Positions 11,138 through 24,707 are shown, numbered from the stretch's first letter. The stretch is 64,000 nucleotides of DNA from Sipunculus nudus (GCA_026874595.1 CM049312.1:67798929-67862928), one strand, 5' to 3'. The notes: generated by a model from the letters alone, not told the origin. Translations and numbers: made by a program.

Positions 11138-12417
11138 AAAACAAGGGACCCATAGGTCATGTCATTCAGCTGAATTTTGGAAAATTTTAGCAAATGCAAA
11201 ATATACTTATTTCTTTTGTGTGTTTATTTTTTCATATATATTAGCATTACAAAAGCTAAGAGGGAATGGTCCTGCTAATTGGTGATAATCATATATTAAA
11301 TATATGTTTGCCAAACTAATAATATGCACTTTTTAGGACTATATCGAAGATGCAGGAGCCTCTCATGATCAAATATTTCTAGAAGTATCATTATTTCAGC
11401 TAGCTATATGACAGACAAATGTGCATAAAATAACCATGGAAATGTATGAACCCCTGTCAATTATAGAACAGAAGAAGAAAATGGAGATTAGCTGAAGTAT
11501 TATGATACACAAATTTATTAACTGAAATAAAATTTGGAAAATGGAAAAAAACTAAATCTGATAGAAATATATTTTACTGTGTAATACATGAAATTGGGGC
11601 CTGAAACTATTTAATTATGCAATAAGGGGGAAAAAACTTGATGTGCCTAAGAGTTATTTGAAAGGATACATTTGACCAACAAAAAATGTGTTAATGTTAT
11701 TAATAATTCTGAAAAACAAGTTACACATGTTTTCCATATACAAATTCCAAACAATTAAATCATGGCTAAAAGTCCCTCCTATCATGGCTTTAATACATCA
11801 TTTATAAGACTGAACATATTACAATTTACAGCTATATACTTAAGACATAGATTAAAAAAAAAACCCTTGCAATAATTCGACACATAAGCAAAGATGACTT
11901 ATATATAGTCAGCTGAGCTAAAAATACATGAAAATAAATCAAGGAATGAATCAGTTGATGCATAAACAGCTTATGTTTATATCCACACTGATCACAGTGA
12001 TACATGTGTGCTATCTTTACCACATCAGATATACCCTATTTATATTGTATCCTGTATGTACCCTATGTGCAGGACTTGACACTTTGAGGCTGGATAAAAA
12101 CTTCTGACACAACTGCATAACCTGTGTGCAAGGTGTGGAAAGTTAAAAAAAACTGAGCCTTGATTATAGAAAAACTGGAAACTTAACTTTTTGACTTACT
12201 TGAAGACAATTTTAAAGAAGTACCCTTATTTAAAATATAGGTTGCAGTGACCTTATTTGGGGATTCCAAAGAGATCTTTTATTGACCTCCATGGATGTTC
12301 ACTTAGAAGCTTCTAGGGTCAGCGGTTACAATTTGTGCCTTGCTAATGGACGGCCGGACTGATGACAGACAAAGCGTTATTCCTATACCTCAGTTAACTT
12401 TCAGCCAGCTGAGCTAA
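11138..12417 (+). mobile_element. Helitron-like family B element
   Basis: The 5' end is AACAAGGGACCCATAGGTCA followed by a CAGCTGA box. The 3' end has the TCAGTTAACTTTCAGCCAGC hairpin region running into GAGCTAA. The same two ends occur around 44987-47915 and 48643-49933. CAGCTGA near the 5' end and TCAGCTG near the 3' end form subterminal inverted repeats. The interior has no ORF of note. It lies just upstream of the Piwi exons, probably within the upstream UTR intron or the promoter region. Confidence 0.6.
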
Positions 12418-13166
12418 ATAGGTGCATGTTAGCTGAAAACAGTAGTAACATTGACTGCAATAAAGTGGCCCCTATCTCCCCTGTTTAAAAAATGTGTGGT
12501 AGGCCAGGGCATCTCTTATCTTTAGCCCCTCCCCCCTCTGTACAGAGGGGTGGAGGGCCACATGTTTTATCATTCTTATGTGTCCTGTGTCCATATCTAA
12601 TAAGGGTGCATACTAGCTGAAAACACTACCCACAGTAACTGGCCCCCATCTCTTTATCCAAAAAGTAGGTTGGCATCTCTTACACCCCCACCAGTAAAAT
12701 TTAAAAGCCTAACTTTTACTCTGAAGACCATGAATCTGGTAATCTAAAATTGGATACTGTACCAGTTAAATAAAACTCCTGTGGTGGCTCAACAAAAATC
12801 AGCCAGGAAATGAAGCTGTCCACATCATTGGGCTCATGTGAAATATGGATATAACCACAATCCAATACAGGATGCTTTGTCCTGAATGACAACATGTTCA
12901 GTTGTAACAGTATCCCACCGCACATATCTTTCAGGGAAATCAAGCTGCTGTCATGGCAACCATGCATCACATGGCCCTTCCTGGTTACAATAGTTCAACT
13001 CAATCCCAAGTGGGATGGGCTTTACTTCCCAGGAGGGGGGGGGGATTAACAATCATTTAATATATATAATGATATATCATATATATATATCGTTTAATTT
13101 AAACCATGATATATAATTGTTCCTTATTTATCATGATATACATTACTATATACATAGTATATACAT
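12418..13166. other. Intergenic, no gene seen
   Basis: AT-rich DNA with a run of TA-rich palindromic sequence at 13055-13160 and a G tract near 13025. A minus-strand frame at 12716-12970 has no recognisable features. Confidence 0.6.
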
Positions 13167-13905
13167 ATGTCAAGGCTCAGATTCCGATCTGGACAAAACA
13201 GTGATTGGTTGTGACAAAATCCTGATCAGGAATCAGTCCCCGCTTACATCATGATCTTTATTTAATAACAAAGAGATTGACTTCCTGTCTGATCAGCTGA
13301 AGGTGATGGCTACCCATACCCCTGATCCAGCTCATAACTGTATCCACTTACTGTCCACAAGGCTCTTTTTTTATAATCAAATAAATGTAAACTTGTTTAT
13401 ATTTAAATTTTTTGTTTATTTTAGATACAGAATTTAATTACTTTGATTCATACATAATGCATGTAGTTAATACAAGCCAGAAAAAGTTTCATTCATCAAA
13501 TTTTTACAAAGATTATAGGTTATGCCACAATAGGCAGTGGTATTCTTTAATTTCATTGACTAGTTCATGTCAGGTATAGGTCCTACTTATATTCATTTGT
13601 TTAGCTAGCTCTATGTATTTGAAGTTTGGCATGGCATTAATAAAATTAGAATTTAAGTTTATGAGTGGGCTGACCTCAGGTGAATTTTTCTTAATGAAAT
13701 CAGCAGTAGGTGCTATAGACTTTATTTAGTATTAAGTCAACTCACAGTCTGAATTAGGGTTTGGGCTTGACTACATCCTTATCGGGGTTTGGACAGGTCA
13801 GGATCCCAATTCGGATTTGGTCTTTACCAATTGGGTACTGGTCCAGCCCAAATCCTGATCAGGGTTACGGCTGGCCTATATTGATTGGGATTTGGGCCTT
13901 GACAT
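13167..13905. mobile_element. Element with about 25-bp terminal inverted repeats
   Basis: The left end ATGTCAAGGCTCAGATTCC pairs with the right end, whose reverse complement reads ATGTCAAGGCCCAAATCCC, continuing through a CRATC block. The flanks are (AT)-rich, so the target duplication cannot be fixed. The right part is rich in imperfect GGGTTTGG/CCAATT-type motifs. No transposase frame; a non-autonomous DNA transposon. Confidence 0.6.
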
Positions 13906-14878
13906 ATATATCAGGGCTGTAGCCTGAGCAAAGTCTGAGGAGGGGGGAGGGGAGTAAACGCTTTAATTGTCAGAGAGAAGCTTACTGAGGGGGCATATCT
14001 GAGGCAGGGGGGCGACATTTTTTAAAATACATGCCATAAATTGGCATTTCTGTGGGTATTTTACTTATAAAATAAGCTCTCATCACAAGAACCATGCTCT
14101 TCACGTCTGAAGGATTTGCATTTTGTGGAAATGATTTCATTACCCACAATCCTAAAACAGCAGATGCACATTTGGAAGAACATAGGAACTGGCGAACACA
14201 GGTGCAACTCTCTCATGGCATCCAAATGTAAGCGTGAACATGTACTCTGAATATGTACCTGGGTACAGGTAGAGATGCAAGTACCTGGCCCCAACCTTGA
14301 ACCAGATCACTGTATACAGAGTGTAAACCTGTACATCACCATACAACACTTGTATTTTGAACTGGTATCTAACAACAGAACACCTACCTGCAACATGTGT
14401 GTGGCCCACTGTTAATCAGTATAATATCTTCAAGTTCTTGAATTCTGTGTAATGAATAATTCTGAGTGTTCTTACTCCATATGAAGGTGCTAGTATCACA
14501 CTTTTTCCAGTCTGTTCAAATATTTCAAGCAATATTAATTAGAAGACATGTATTGGTTATAAACCAGTCTCAAGTTTAGACATGCACTATAAGTGAAAGA
14601 CCCACGCCATGTTAGTGGGTACAAAGAGCAATGAAAAAAGAGCACTCATTGAACTAGGTCATGTTTGCTCACTGAGCCTATGATTATCAGATATAGCTGT
14701 CACATATATGCACTCCAGGGTATTTGAAACAGAATAGATGGTATATTCCTAAAAAAATATAATGCCACCACTGGTACTCTAAGGGGAAAGAATTAAAAGA
14801 GGTGTACAGAAACCTGGGTGAGAGATTAAAATGTGCTTGCTATCTTGTATCTTGAATGGTTATATGCCAAACATCTAT
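13906..14878. other. Intergenic, no gene seen
   Basis: Includes a minus-strand open stretch at 14061-14409 with no family resemblance and no clear splice borders. Otherwise AT-rich single-copy-looking DNA. Confidence 0.5.
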
Positions 14879-15182
14879 GGCCAAAAAAAATTAAAGGTAT
14901 AGTTCTCAGGCACTGCCCGCGTCAATTTTAACCCCCCGCATCAAACATTTTTATTTTGATTTTCATCTTTTAAGAAGAAAAAATAACACAACTTTGATAA
15001 GATTTCCTTTGTTATGAAGTGCTTTTACCTGTTTAGCAAAAAAATTCTGTTATTTTCATGCTTTTCCCTGATCATATGACATTTTTATTGAAACATACAA
15101 AAAAAGGTAAAAAATAAAATATCACTCACTCACACTGATTTCTGAAAGAAAAGTGTCTTGGAACCATACCTTTTTTTTGGCC
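14879..15182 (-). mobile_element. GGCC-ended MITE, copy 1
   Basis: Terminal inverted repeats start GGCCAAAAAAA and include an AAGGTATxGTTCTCAGGCAC block; the right end mirrors it with GTGTCTTGGAACCATACC and TTTTGGCC. The inner CCCGCGTCAATTTTAACCCC block shows it is the inverted counterpart of the copy at 55580-55907. It has no ORF. The flanks (TAT and GAT) do not give a perfect duplication here. Confidence 0.8.
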
Positions 15183-16385
15183 GATGCAGATGATTTATAA
15201 CTGGCATTTTTAGGTTTGGGTGTATGCAGTTAACTAGTATTTATAGATACAAGAATCAGAGAAATTTGATGGTGCTTTGTTAGTTTATAATAAAGGTGGT
15301 GACAGAGATAGTTAAAAAAAGAAATAAGTACATGAAAAAAAACTAAGAATGCAAGACTAGTAATTCCCCCCCCCCTTCTTGCATATTCTGGCTGCTTCAA
15401 AAGCATTTTCTAAAAGTATCAACAGTGTCATTTAATACTACAACTTTTGATTGATTGTTCCAGTCCCTACCAGTTCTTGGAAAATAAATGCAAATTTATG
15501 CACATCAATATTTGAGTGCAGAACATGTAAGGTATACATGTGACTGACTGTGCCTTTAGGCCTAGACATTTGAATTAAATAATCATCAAGTACACACCAT
15601 CCTATTGATTATTTTATAAAAATTTATCAAGCATGAATTGTGTCTCATCTGTGCAAGAGGTAACCACCCGTTTGCATTAAAAGGTTGGACACTCCAGATT
15701 TTTGCCTTTATCAATTATACATAGATACATGCAGGTTATGACAACGGAAGCCACACTGTGCAGACTCAATGTCACAAGAATAAAGACAGATATTGCCAGG
15801 GTACCAGGATGAGAATGGTTGAGAACACATCTGAAATGTGACAAATTTTTATTTTAGAGTTAGACAGTTGAGACAAAGTAGTTCCAGAGTGACAATGGCT
15901 ATCAGGAAATTTTTTTGTAAAAAAAAAACCACTGCTTGAAGGGTGAACAGTTGTTCCAAAACTAGATACATTAAGAGTACCGTACTAAAAATGTGTTATT
16001 AAAATCATTATTAACCTTTGTTCAAATTAACTAAAATCATTATGAAACAGAAAGGAGTGATAATAATGGGAATGAATCTCAATAAAGGTTACTACAAATG
16101 ATGCTCCAATTTGAGTTTATACAAGAATCAGTATTTCCACACATCTAAACCATATAGTTACTGCATTATTGGTATTAACTTAATATATTGCTGGGTATCT
16201 TGCCTTGCACTTATTAAACTGTAGGTTCTGAACATTCTTGAGGATCATTCTGGTGCCATTTATAAACCAATGTGTTAAGACACATTGGAAATCATAAAAT
16301 CAATACCTATCTGGGTAAAATACAACTGCACTCTCTAAGCACTGGAAAGATTTTTTATGGAAGAAAACATGCATGTATATATACT

Positions 16386-16387
<2 letters not shown>
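15183..16387. other. Intergenic, no gene seen
   Basis: AT-rich DNA with short C and A homopolymers (near 15366 and 15920). I see no exon, RNA gene or terminal repeat. Confidence 0.5.

Positions 16388-16448
<61 letters not shown>
16388..16448. repeat. (TA)n microsatellite
   Basis: About 30 uninterrupted TA dinucleotides. The Tyr-Ile peptides read through it on both strands are artefacts. Confidence 0.98.
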
Positions 16449-16451
<3 letters not shown>

Positions 16452-17454
16452 CATCATATATAAGGCTGTAACAATGCATCAAATAAACAATGCATTGAAT
16501 CTAAGCCCGTCGGTAATGGATAATCAAATCAGGCATGAAATAATCAATTTCAATTATTGCATTTTCATACCTTTTCTGTCTCTAGCTCTTACCTAGGAAC
16601 ACAAAAACAGTACACATGATGAAGTTGCTCTGTTATTTAACAAAGAAAGTTACCTTATATCCTTCAATAGATTTAAGCACAATAATGGATGAGAAGGTTT
16701 AAATATTACTTGGTCTGCATAAATTCTTTTGTCTTAATAAATTCTCAAGTATAAAATAATCTTAATCTTCTAGCATCTTATGGGATGAAAACTTTTTGGT
16801 AGATATACATCTCTGACAGAATATTGTGAGTGTATAAAATAATCGAATTGATATCGAATCAAAAGGCAATAATTGGTAATCGAATTGAATCAAAGACCCT
16901 TAAGCAACCTAATCATATGTCTGTGGCAGCTGCTAGCTGACATTCACGCTACTATAGCTGTATAAAGCACAGCTTACGTCGATTGCAACCAGGAACAAAG
17001 AACGTATGTATTCGAAATTTGGATGATCAGCTGACAAATCTAATGCTTTCTCTTTCTATAACATGCAACAGAATCCTCCTGACACAAATACTAATGCAAT
17101 GTTTTACTTTTCATTAAGATCCTATAATGTGTTAGTTATTTGAAGATTTCATTTACTTTTTAGCATAAATTTATAACTGGTTATCTAATATTAGTACCAG
17201 GTAGTTTACACTATTACAAACCTGCCAGAGGTGACCAAAATAAAGAGTAAAGGCTCTGGAAAAAACAAGGCCTACAGGTCTAATGTGAACCTGTGCAAGG
17301 GGATATACATCAGGTATAACTCTTCCATGCTGGACCATTACTTTTTAAGTACATGTGTGACATGTATAAGTACAATGCAAGCACTGAACATTTTGAACCA
17401 GAGTATATGCACCAATTACAATTTACACAAATGTCACTGCTGATATACTGGCAT

Positions 17455-18260
17455 CAGAGCACACAATGAGAAAAAGATTATAGGCGGCACCACCAGTCTT
17501 GTGTACAAGAAAACCTTCAAGGATGTATGGACATCCGAAATTTCAGGCAAATACTTCAACCCATCCTTCAGCTATGTGCACAGATGCTTGAAACAATTGT
17601 ATGTGGCACAACAAGCCTTGTAAGTTTTGTATACCACTAAACTCTATATGATATATAAATATGTATAATTTCAGGCTGATATGTCAAATCACTCCTGAGG
17701 AATAAGCAGGAGCATACACTGAAAATATTACTGTAGATGATCATATATGTCATGTGACCAACATTTGCACCAAACCTGGGGATGCTAGCTCCTATCATTT
17801 CTGAGACTTTAAATTTAAGAATGCTTACTTTGCCAAAAATATAAGTTCAAATTCCTGTAACTCGGCCAAAATTCATTAAACCCAAACCATTTGAACAAAC
17901 TTGAGAGAGCTCCTCTCTAGGATAATTTCTGTGAAATATTGAACAATTTGGCTGAATGATTTCAGAGAAGATTTTTTAGCTTTTCCCCTGTAAAATGGAA
18001 ATTTTTTTTCAGGTGGTGCCACAAAAGCTCAATACCATAATATTTGATATGTGACAGATTTATACATAAAATTTGGAGATGCGAACTCCCACCATTCCTT
18101 AGAAATTATGGGTTAATGTACTGATGACTCATGGCCCCTGTACGATAAAAAGTTGGTGCCTGTAGTGCCACCAATACCTTTTTTTCAAATATGAGTCATG
18201 TGACCAATTTTTGTATAAAATTTGGTGATGATAGCTCCAGCTGTTTCTGATATTGAAATA
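17455..18260 (-). repeat. Degenerate family-A monomers
   Basis: Worn 130-140-bp monomers with GGCACCACC, GGTGGTGCCAC and TAGTGCCACCA boxes and ATTTCAGGC/AAATTTGGTGATG blocks. They resemble the family-A monomers at 19.8-21.4 kb, reverse-oriented at 17.46-17.76 kb. Neighbouring DNA to 19520 holds no gene that I can support; the plus-strand frame at 18946-19308 lacks recognisable features. Confidence 0.6.
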
Positions 18261-19526
18261 AAGTAATATTAACTCTTTTAAAAAAAAAATGATTTGGCAG
18301 GCCTGTTTTTATTCTTATGTGACTAAGGTATTGAACCCACCTCCTGAATTAGTTTAAGTGACATGGATCAAATTGTGAAATCAGATTGAATTCAGAGTGA
18401 ACAGAAAAAGGTTTGGGAGGCAGTACGGGTAAACTGTATCTAATACCAGTTATACCATCATAATCCAATTAATACAGGTCTAGTGTGAAAACAGCTTTAT
18501 TCAACAACTTAGATGATGTAACCAGTTACATTTTTGCTAGGTAGAACCCAGTCCTGACTGGAGTTAAATTGTACTTCATGATTTACTTAGTATTGGGTCA
18601 TATTTGATAATGAATCTTTTTGGTAAAAGTTGTAATCTTCATCATCATAGTATCAAGGTGTTACACTAACATCTTGCTTCATCGAATCACTCAGGTAGCT
18701 GCTATTTCAAGGATAATGAATGCCCCTGCATGAGTTCAGGTCATTTCTATAACGAACCAATGTAAACAATACACAACAGTCAAAACCATTCATTCCAACT
18801 GAACAAGAACACATGAGCCTGAAGGTTAACGAGCCTTTATTTGATGGATCAGATTGTCAAAGCTCTTCTTGCATCTCGAAATGTTTGATCTAAAACTAGC
18901 AAAGGACTTGTGTTGGCTGCTGCAAAAAGGAAGTGACTGGTTCATTTGCCTTGGTCATTATTAATGAAACAGATGCCAGACCTGCTCAGTGAAACAAAGG
19001 TCTCTGAAAGAATACCCCCAAGAACACTGAAAGTAGAAAGATGCATCATCTTGATCCTGTGGTTCCCCTATAAACCCTTACTAATAACTGACAGACACAT
19101 TTCTCCCATCAATCATCCAGGGTCAAGATGTAAGATACCCCAGCCACCCCTACACAGCAAGTGGACTAACCCATTGCCACTACTGACTAGCATTTACCAA
19201 TTTATACTAATGGGCTGTTCCACAGGTGCAGCCAATCAGAGACCTCTCAAGCTTCAAAACCCTGGTGTAAAGGCTAGAGACCACATGTCACTAACTTTCC
19301 TGCATTAAATATTTGGATATTACAATTACGAAGGTTTACTCAAAATTGACCAATTTCATGTTAGTGTTATTTCATGTTCTATAATTCAACATTTTATAAA
19401 CTAGTTCACATGAGTTTAACCAGATTGTCAATGATGACCTCTTTTTCAATGGTTAGGTCCAAAGTAAGATAATAATATTGAGCTTAAAAATCTGATGACT
19501 CAGTTGCCAGTCTAAAATCAATCTTT

Positions 19527-21552
19527 AATTGTATCCGCCAAAACAGAGTTTTGCGGATACTATGTTTTCAGCTGCACGCCACCGCCGCCGCGGCGTAGGT
19601 TTCCGGAGAACTCCTCCGTAACCGCTGGGCGGAATTTTACGAAACCCGGGATTATGTTCAGGTCACATGTGAACTGCTGCGCCCCGATTTTGTTTTGACC
19701 TCTGACCTTTCCTCTGCGCTCTGCGTCCGTTTGTGTGTCTGTTTCCACACATAAACCCACATATCTCGGGAACCGTTTGACAGATCATGAAAATTTTTTT
19801 GCACAAATGTAGCCCTTGGAGAGCTTTATAACATACACAAAAAATGGTGGCGCCACCTGCAACCATGTTTGCACAGTGTCCATCTGTTCGTCTGACTTGG
19901 GATAAAATCACTCATATCTCTGCAGTGACTTGACTATTTCACCTGAAACTCGGCATGCGTATACATCCTGGATGGCTTTTCTGATTTTATGACAGGTGGC
20001 GCCACCTACATTCACGTTTTTGCTGCAGACATCCAAGCTCATATCTCGGGAACCGTTTGACCGATCAGGAAAATTTTTTTGCACAAATGTAGCCCTTGGG
20101 GAGCTTTATAACATACGCAAAACTGGTGGCGCCACCTGCAGCCATTTTTGCACAGCTCCTGTCTGTTTGTCTGCCATGGGATAAAATCACTCATATCTAG
20201 GCAGTGGTTTGACATATCTGGCTAAAATTTTGCAGGTTTATACATCCCCGACAGCTCTCTTGATTTTATGACAGGTGGAGCCACCTACATTCACGTTTAC
20301 GCTGCAGACATCCAAGCTCATATCTCGGGAACCGTTTGACCGATCAGGAAAATTTTTTTGCACAAATGTAGCCCTTGGAGAGCTTTATAACATACACAAA
20401 AAATGGTGGTGCCACCTGCAACCATGTTTGCACAGTGTCCATCTGTTAGTCTGCCTTGGGTTAAAATCACTCATATCTCTGCAGTGACTAGACTAATTCA
20501 CCTGAAATTTGGCATGCGTATACATCCTGGATAGCTTTTCTGATTTTATGACAGGTGGCGCCACCTACATTCACGTTTACGCTGCAGACATCCAAGCTCA
20601 TATCTCGGGAACCGTTTGACTGATCAGGAAAATTTATTTGCACAAATGTAGCCCTTGGAGAGCTTTATAACATACACAAAAAATGGTGGCGATACCTGCA
20701 ATCATGTTTGCACAGTGTCCATCTGTTTGTCTGCCTTGGGTTAAAATCACTCATATCTCTGCAGTGACTTGACTAATTCACCTGAAATTCGGCATGCGTA
20801 TACATCCTGGATAGCTTTTCTGATTTTATGACAGGTGGCGCCACCTACATTCACGTTTACGCTGCAGACATCCAAGCTCATATCTCGGGAACCGTTTGAC
20901 CGATCAGGAAAATTTTTTTGCACAAATGTAGCCCTTGGAGAGCTTTATAACATACGCAAAACTGGTGGCACCACCTGCAGCCATTTTTGCACAGCTCCTG
21001 TCTGTTTGTCTGCCATGGGATAAAATCACTCATATCTCGGCAGTGGTTTGACATATCTGGCTAAAATTTTGCAGGTTTATACATCCCCGACAGCTCTCTT
21101 GATTTTATGACAGGTGGAGCCACCTACATTCACGTTTACACTGCAGACATCCAAGCTCATATCTCGGGAACCGTTTGACCGATCAGGAAAATTTTTTTGC
21201 ACAAATGTAGCCCTTGGAGAGCTTTATAACATTCACAAAAAATGGTGGTGCCACCTGCAACCATGTTTGCACAGTGTCCATCTGTTAGTCTGCCACTGGC
21301 TAAAATCACTCATATACATGTAGTGGTTTGACTTATCTGCCTTAAATTTTGCATATGTATACAACTGGGACAGCTTTCTGGATTTTGTGGTAGGGGGGGC
21401 AACCTTTATACACAATTTGGCTGCAGACATCCATGCTAATATGCAACACTTCACTCTATTTCCCCTTGCCACTTAATCCATGCCTCACTTCACCCGTTCC
21501 ACTCTGATTTAGGCGGATACATGTAGTTGCTTGTCGACTTCCCGTATTCTAG
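19527..21552 (+). mobile_element. Helitron-like family A element, copy 1
   Basis: The 5' end (19531-19560) is a strong hairpin, GTATCCGC plus AAAAC paired with GTTTT plus GCGGATAC. The 3' end has GCGGATAC again (inverted relative to the 5' arm), then a hairpin GTAGTTG-CTTGT-CGACTTC, seven bases, and the terminus CTAG followed by TT. Hairpin plus CTRR end and insertion next to T fit non-autonomous Helitron/Helentron elements; tandem-core elements of this kind are known in bivalves (the pearl family). The core is a tandem array (19840-21470). No Rep/helicase is present. Confidence 0.75.
19840..21470 (+). repeat. 279-bp higher-order tandem array of about 140-bp monomers
   Basis: The unit repeats about every 279 bp (near-identical peptides start at 19996, 20275, 20835 and 21114). 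It consists of two related halves of about 140 bp. Each half has a CTCATATCTC block, a TTTGCA block, an AGCTTTAT or AGCTTTTCTG block and the palindrome GGTGGCGCCACC or a variant. The short peptides, with LQTSKLISREPFDRSG, recur because the unit is divisible by three; I do not regard them as proteins. Confidence 0.9.
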
Positions 21553-22423
21553 TTAACATATGTAAAACCAGCTAGGTGGTGCTACTGATTTCAAACAATC
21601 AGTGCTTTGCTTTCTGAAGTGAATTTGAAGACATTCAATGCATAATTTTGTGAGAATATGTAGATTTAGTTTGGATTTTTACTCAAAATGGATTCTTTTT
21701 ACTGAAACTTCACAGTTTTTTTTTTTTTAATTTATAGTCAACTGTTTGGTCTAATTTTGTTCAAACTAAGGCTATAGGAAACAGGACTGAGAAACACACT
21801 CTGTGTATGTAATTTTATCATCCAAAATGTGATATGTGAGTGCAGAGTTCAAACTAGCTGTCACATGGATGACAGTTGTAAGTCTCAAAATCAATATGTG
21901 GCCTACTTGGTCATTTTACACTTATATACACAAAATTTCAGTAGTATCTGTCCTTGCACTGCTGAGAAAAGCTGTTGTTGTTAACAGACAGATGACAGAC
22001 AACCGACGGACCTGGCACCATGGCTTTAGCTCTCAAGCGAGCTAAAAATAGGTTAAAGTGTCCTAATTTGCAAGGAGATTACACCAGGGCCTGTATATAG
22101 CCTACTGGTATGTTAAAGATAAATTCTCTGGTAAACTGTTAGGATTTGTCTAGCGGCCACAGAGATACAACAATTTTCTGTGTATAAAAGTGAGTATAGA
22201 ATCAGCTCTACATGGTTGAGGTTATGGGTGTATACGGACAGACATAATGATGTTTAGGATTCATGTATTGGAGAAGTAAGAGGCATGTCAATGTCATATC
22301 ATCAGGCATGTGACGCATGTCATGGCCTTTGTTGATTACTACTAATATGAGAAAATCCAGTCAGTTTAAACTCATCTTAGAAATGAAGACAGGATTCTAT
22401 ACTTGGGCCTGGGCACCTTTAAT
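21553..22423. other. Intergenic, with a family-B-like 3' end
   Basis: A worn repeat ends near 22048 with GACAGATGACAGACAACCGA followed by a GCTCTCAAGCGAGCTAAAAA hairpin end, resembling the CTAA terminus of family B. No gene seen. Confidence 0.5.
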
Positions 22424-23971
22424 CAGGGTTGGGTTTTAGGCCGCCCAAAACCTGTTTTCGGCAGGGCAGAGCCTAAAACCTGCCTTTAACTGCCCAAATT
22501 AGGTTTTACCTGCCTAAAATTGCCTTTAACTGCCTAAAACCTCAGATACCCTCACATATGACTTGCATAAAACTTTTTTATAGTTACACAGCTAAATGTA
22601 TTAATGAAATATGCTAAAAAAATTAAAAGCACTTGAGGAACACTTTATTCAAACTAAAATTAAACCATTATAAAGGCAACAAATGAAAACAACACTAGTT
22701 CAGGTTGTCCATATACACACAGTTCTCCATCAGTTTTAGTTGTATCCCCTAATCATGTTCAGAGGTCTTCCAAATCTGCATCACTGAATGACATTGTTGT
22801 CAATAAAAGAATGACCATACAGTAAGCTTATAACCAGATACTGTAATAAGCGTTTTGATCATGAGGAATTGAATTTTGTGATATACACTAAAGAAGTTTT
22901 TCCAAAATTAAAAAGTAGTTCCGTCTACACTGATGAATAGTCATTTATACTGTAATCTCACTAACATATCATGTATGTTTTGTTTGCCTGTAGCTTCAAA
23001 AGGCAAAAAGCAAAAGATTGATTTTATAAATTATAACATATAATTTATTTTTTATGTTAGCCAAAACTTGAAAATTGATATATTTTACATTATCTGATGA
23101 CAAATAAGAATTAACACTAGATGTTTATTCCCTTAGGTCATCCCTTTAACTTTAAGAAATTTCAAGATTGTATGCACATATTTATTGTCCATATAATGAT
23201 GGATATGCTCTATGAAGGTAACTGCATGGTGGAACCCTTGTGAAACATTTGAATTAGTACAAGCTGAAAAAAAATCAAAAATATATTGCAGTGAATATTT
23301 TGCAAACCACAGAATATTCATCATTACTTTTGGGTAGTGTTAAACCGAAAGGCCTGAGAAACCTACATTTCATGGTCATCACCCTGACTACTACACTCAG
23401 TCAGTAAAAAGTCTGACTCACGAAAAGTTTCAGGCTATGGGTACATCATCCTGGTAATATATGAAAGCTCATGTGAACATCTACTTGGAAACAGCAATAC
23501 TGTAGGATTTATGACCATTGGTACTGATGTCCCCATCACCCTGAAAGTAATCAGTTTAATCAAGCATGCCCCCCCCCCCCCCTCCTCTGATACCCTGCCT
23601 TTCTGAAGGCTCTATAATTACATCATTCCAGGTAGCAAGGCACTCATCAGGAAACTCAACAGGTCCTGATTGGAACATTAACTTGGCCTATGAAACCATG
23701 TGCCACACAAACATGGTCCCATGCTCAGAACCTATTGGCTCTCCGAGTCTGTAGATAGGAATTCATGCATTATGAATAACTGAAACCTTCCAGAAGCCCA
23801 ACGTACATAGCCTTGTGACTGCATCTTTGGTAGTTTTACAGATCTGTAACTGTAAGTCATAAATTTAAACAAAAATTATGTGGTGCCTGTTTTAGGCGGG
23901 GCAGATTTAACCAGGTTATAACCTATGGTTAAAACCTTCCGAAATCCTGCTTATAAAACTTGCCAACCCTG
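22424..23971. mobile_element. hAT-like non-autonomous element, 1.55 kb
   Basis: Ends CAGGGTTGG and CCAACCCTG are inverted repeats typical of hAT elements. They are flanked by CCTTTAAT (22416-22423) and CCTTTCAT (23972-23979), an 8-bp target duplication with one mismatch. The left end has many CCTGCCTTTAACTGCC-like subterminal repeats, and the right has a matching TTTTAGGCGGGGCAG block. No transposase frame is visible. A C tract lies near 23568-23582. Confidence 0.8.
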
Positions 23972-23979
23972 CCTTTCAT

Positions 23980-24650
23980 TGGTATCATCGGTAACTGCAG
24001 GGGCAGTCTATGGACCCCGCATTGCGCCAGTTACTAAAAGAAAGGAATATCCTTATTTATGGGCTAGGAATTTTCCATCTAACGGGCGGACTGGCGGCCA
24101 GCTGGCCTGCTCCAGACAGGAACTTTGCAACATATGGTTATTGTGTTGTGGTGCGAGTTTGGAAACGCCCCTTTCGCACCATACTTGAACTCACAAAACA
24201 AAAATGTGCCATACCAAATCCATCTAATTTTGATCCCTGAAGTGCCTGATTTCGCAGTCATTTAGTTAGTTGACTTTAGTTAGTCTTACCTGAGCCTACG
24301 TGACGTCAGTAAAATTCCTCACTTTTTTCAACAAGCATAGCTAGGGTCAAACAAATATGACGCAGGCTTGACCTCGCGTCTGTTGTTGTGGGTACGTGCA
24401 CGGCCGAGTTGTCTGTTACTGCAATAAATTACGGCAATAAATAAAACTCTGAAGTCGGAAGTCGGAAGCCTTCGAAAGTCGGAAGCCTTTTTATTTTTTC
24501 AGTATAATTTTATAAAATAATGATCATACCATCACTTTTTCGTGTTAAAATGGAAGACATAGACCACCTTTATCATACAAAAAAGTTTCAAAGATATATA
24601 TTCCCGTATATAAAATTAAAGCATATTTAATGCGTCGGAACTGTTGACAT
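23980..24650. promoter_or_regulatory. CpG-containing stretch with a CRE palindrome
   Basis: A perfect cAMP-response element TGACGTCA is at 24301-24308, in a local rise of GC and CpG (24000-24480) that stands out in this AT-rich window. This would fit a promoter, but I see no supported exon attached to it. Weak. Confidence 0.25.
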
Positions 24651-24707
24651 TTCCGTAGTTTACACATTCGTTCAATTGAATCTATTTTTTTGTATTATAT
24701 ATATTAT

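Noticed and set aside
16300-16596. Tyr/Ile-rich membrane peptides over (TA)n tracts (also at 29206, 42524, 51510 and 51925)
   Set aside because: Artefacts of TA dinucleotide runs.
19996-21323. Family of 60-70-residue proteins repeated in the 19.9-21.3 and 33.3-34.1 kb arrays
   Set aside because: They follow the tandem units exactly, have no consistent start context, and contain the palindrome; non-coding core repeats of Helitron-like elements.
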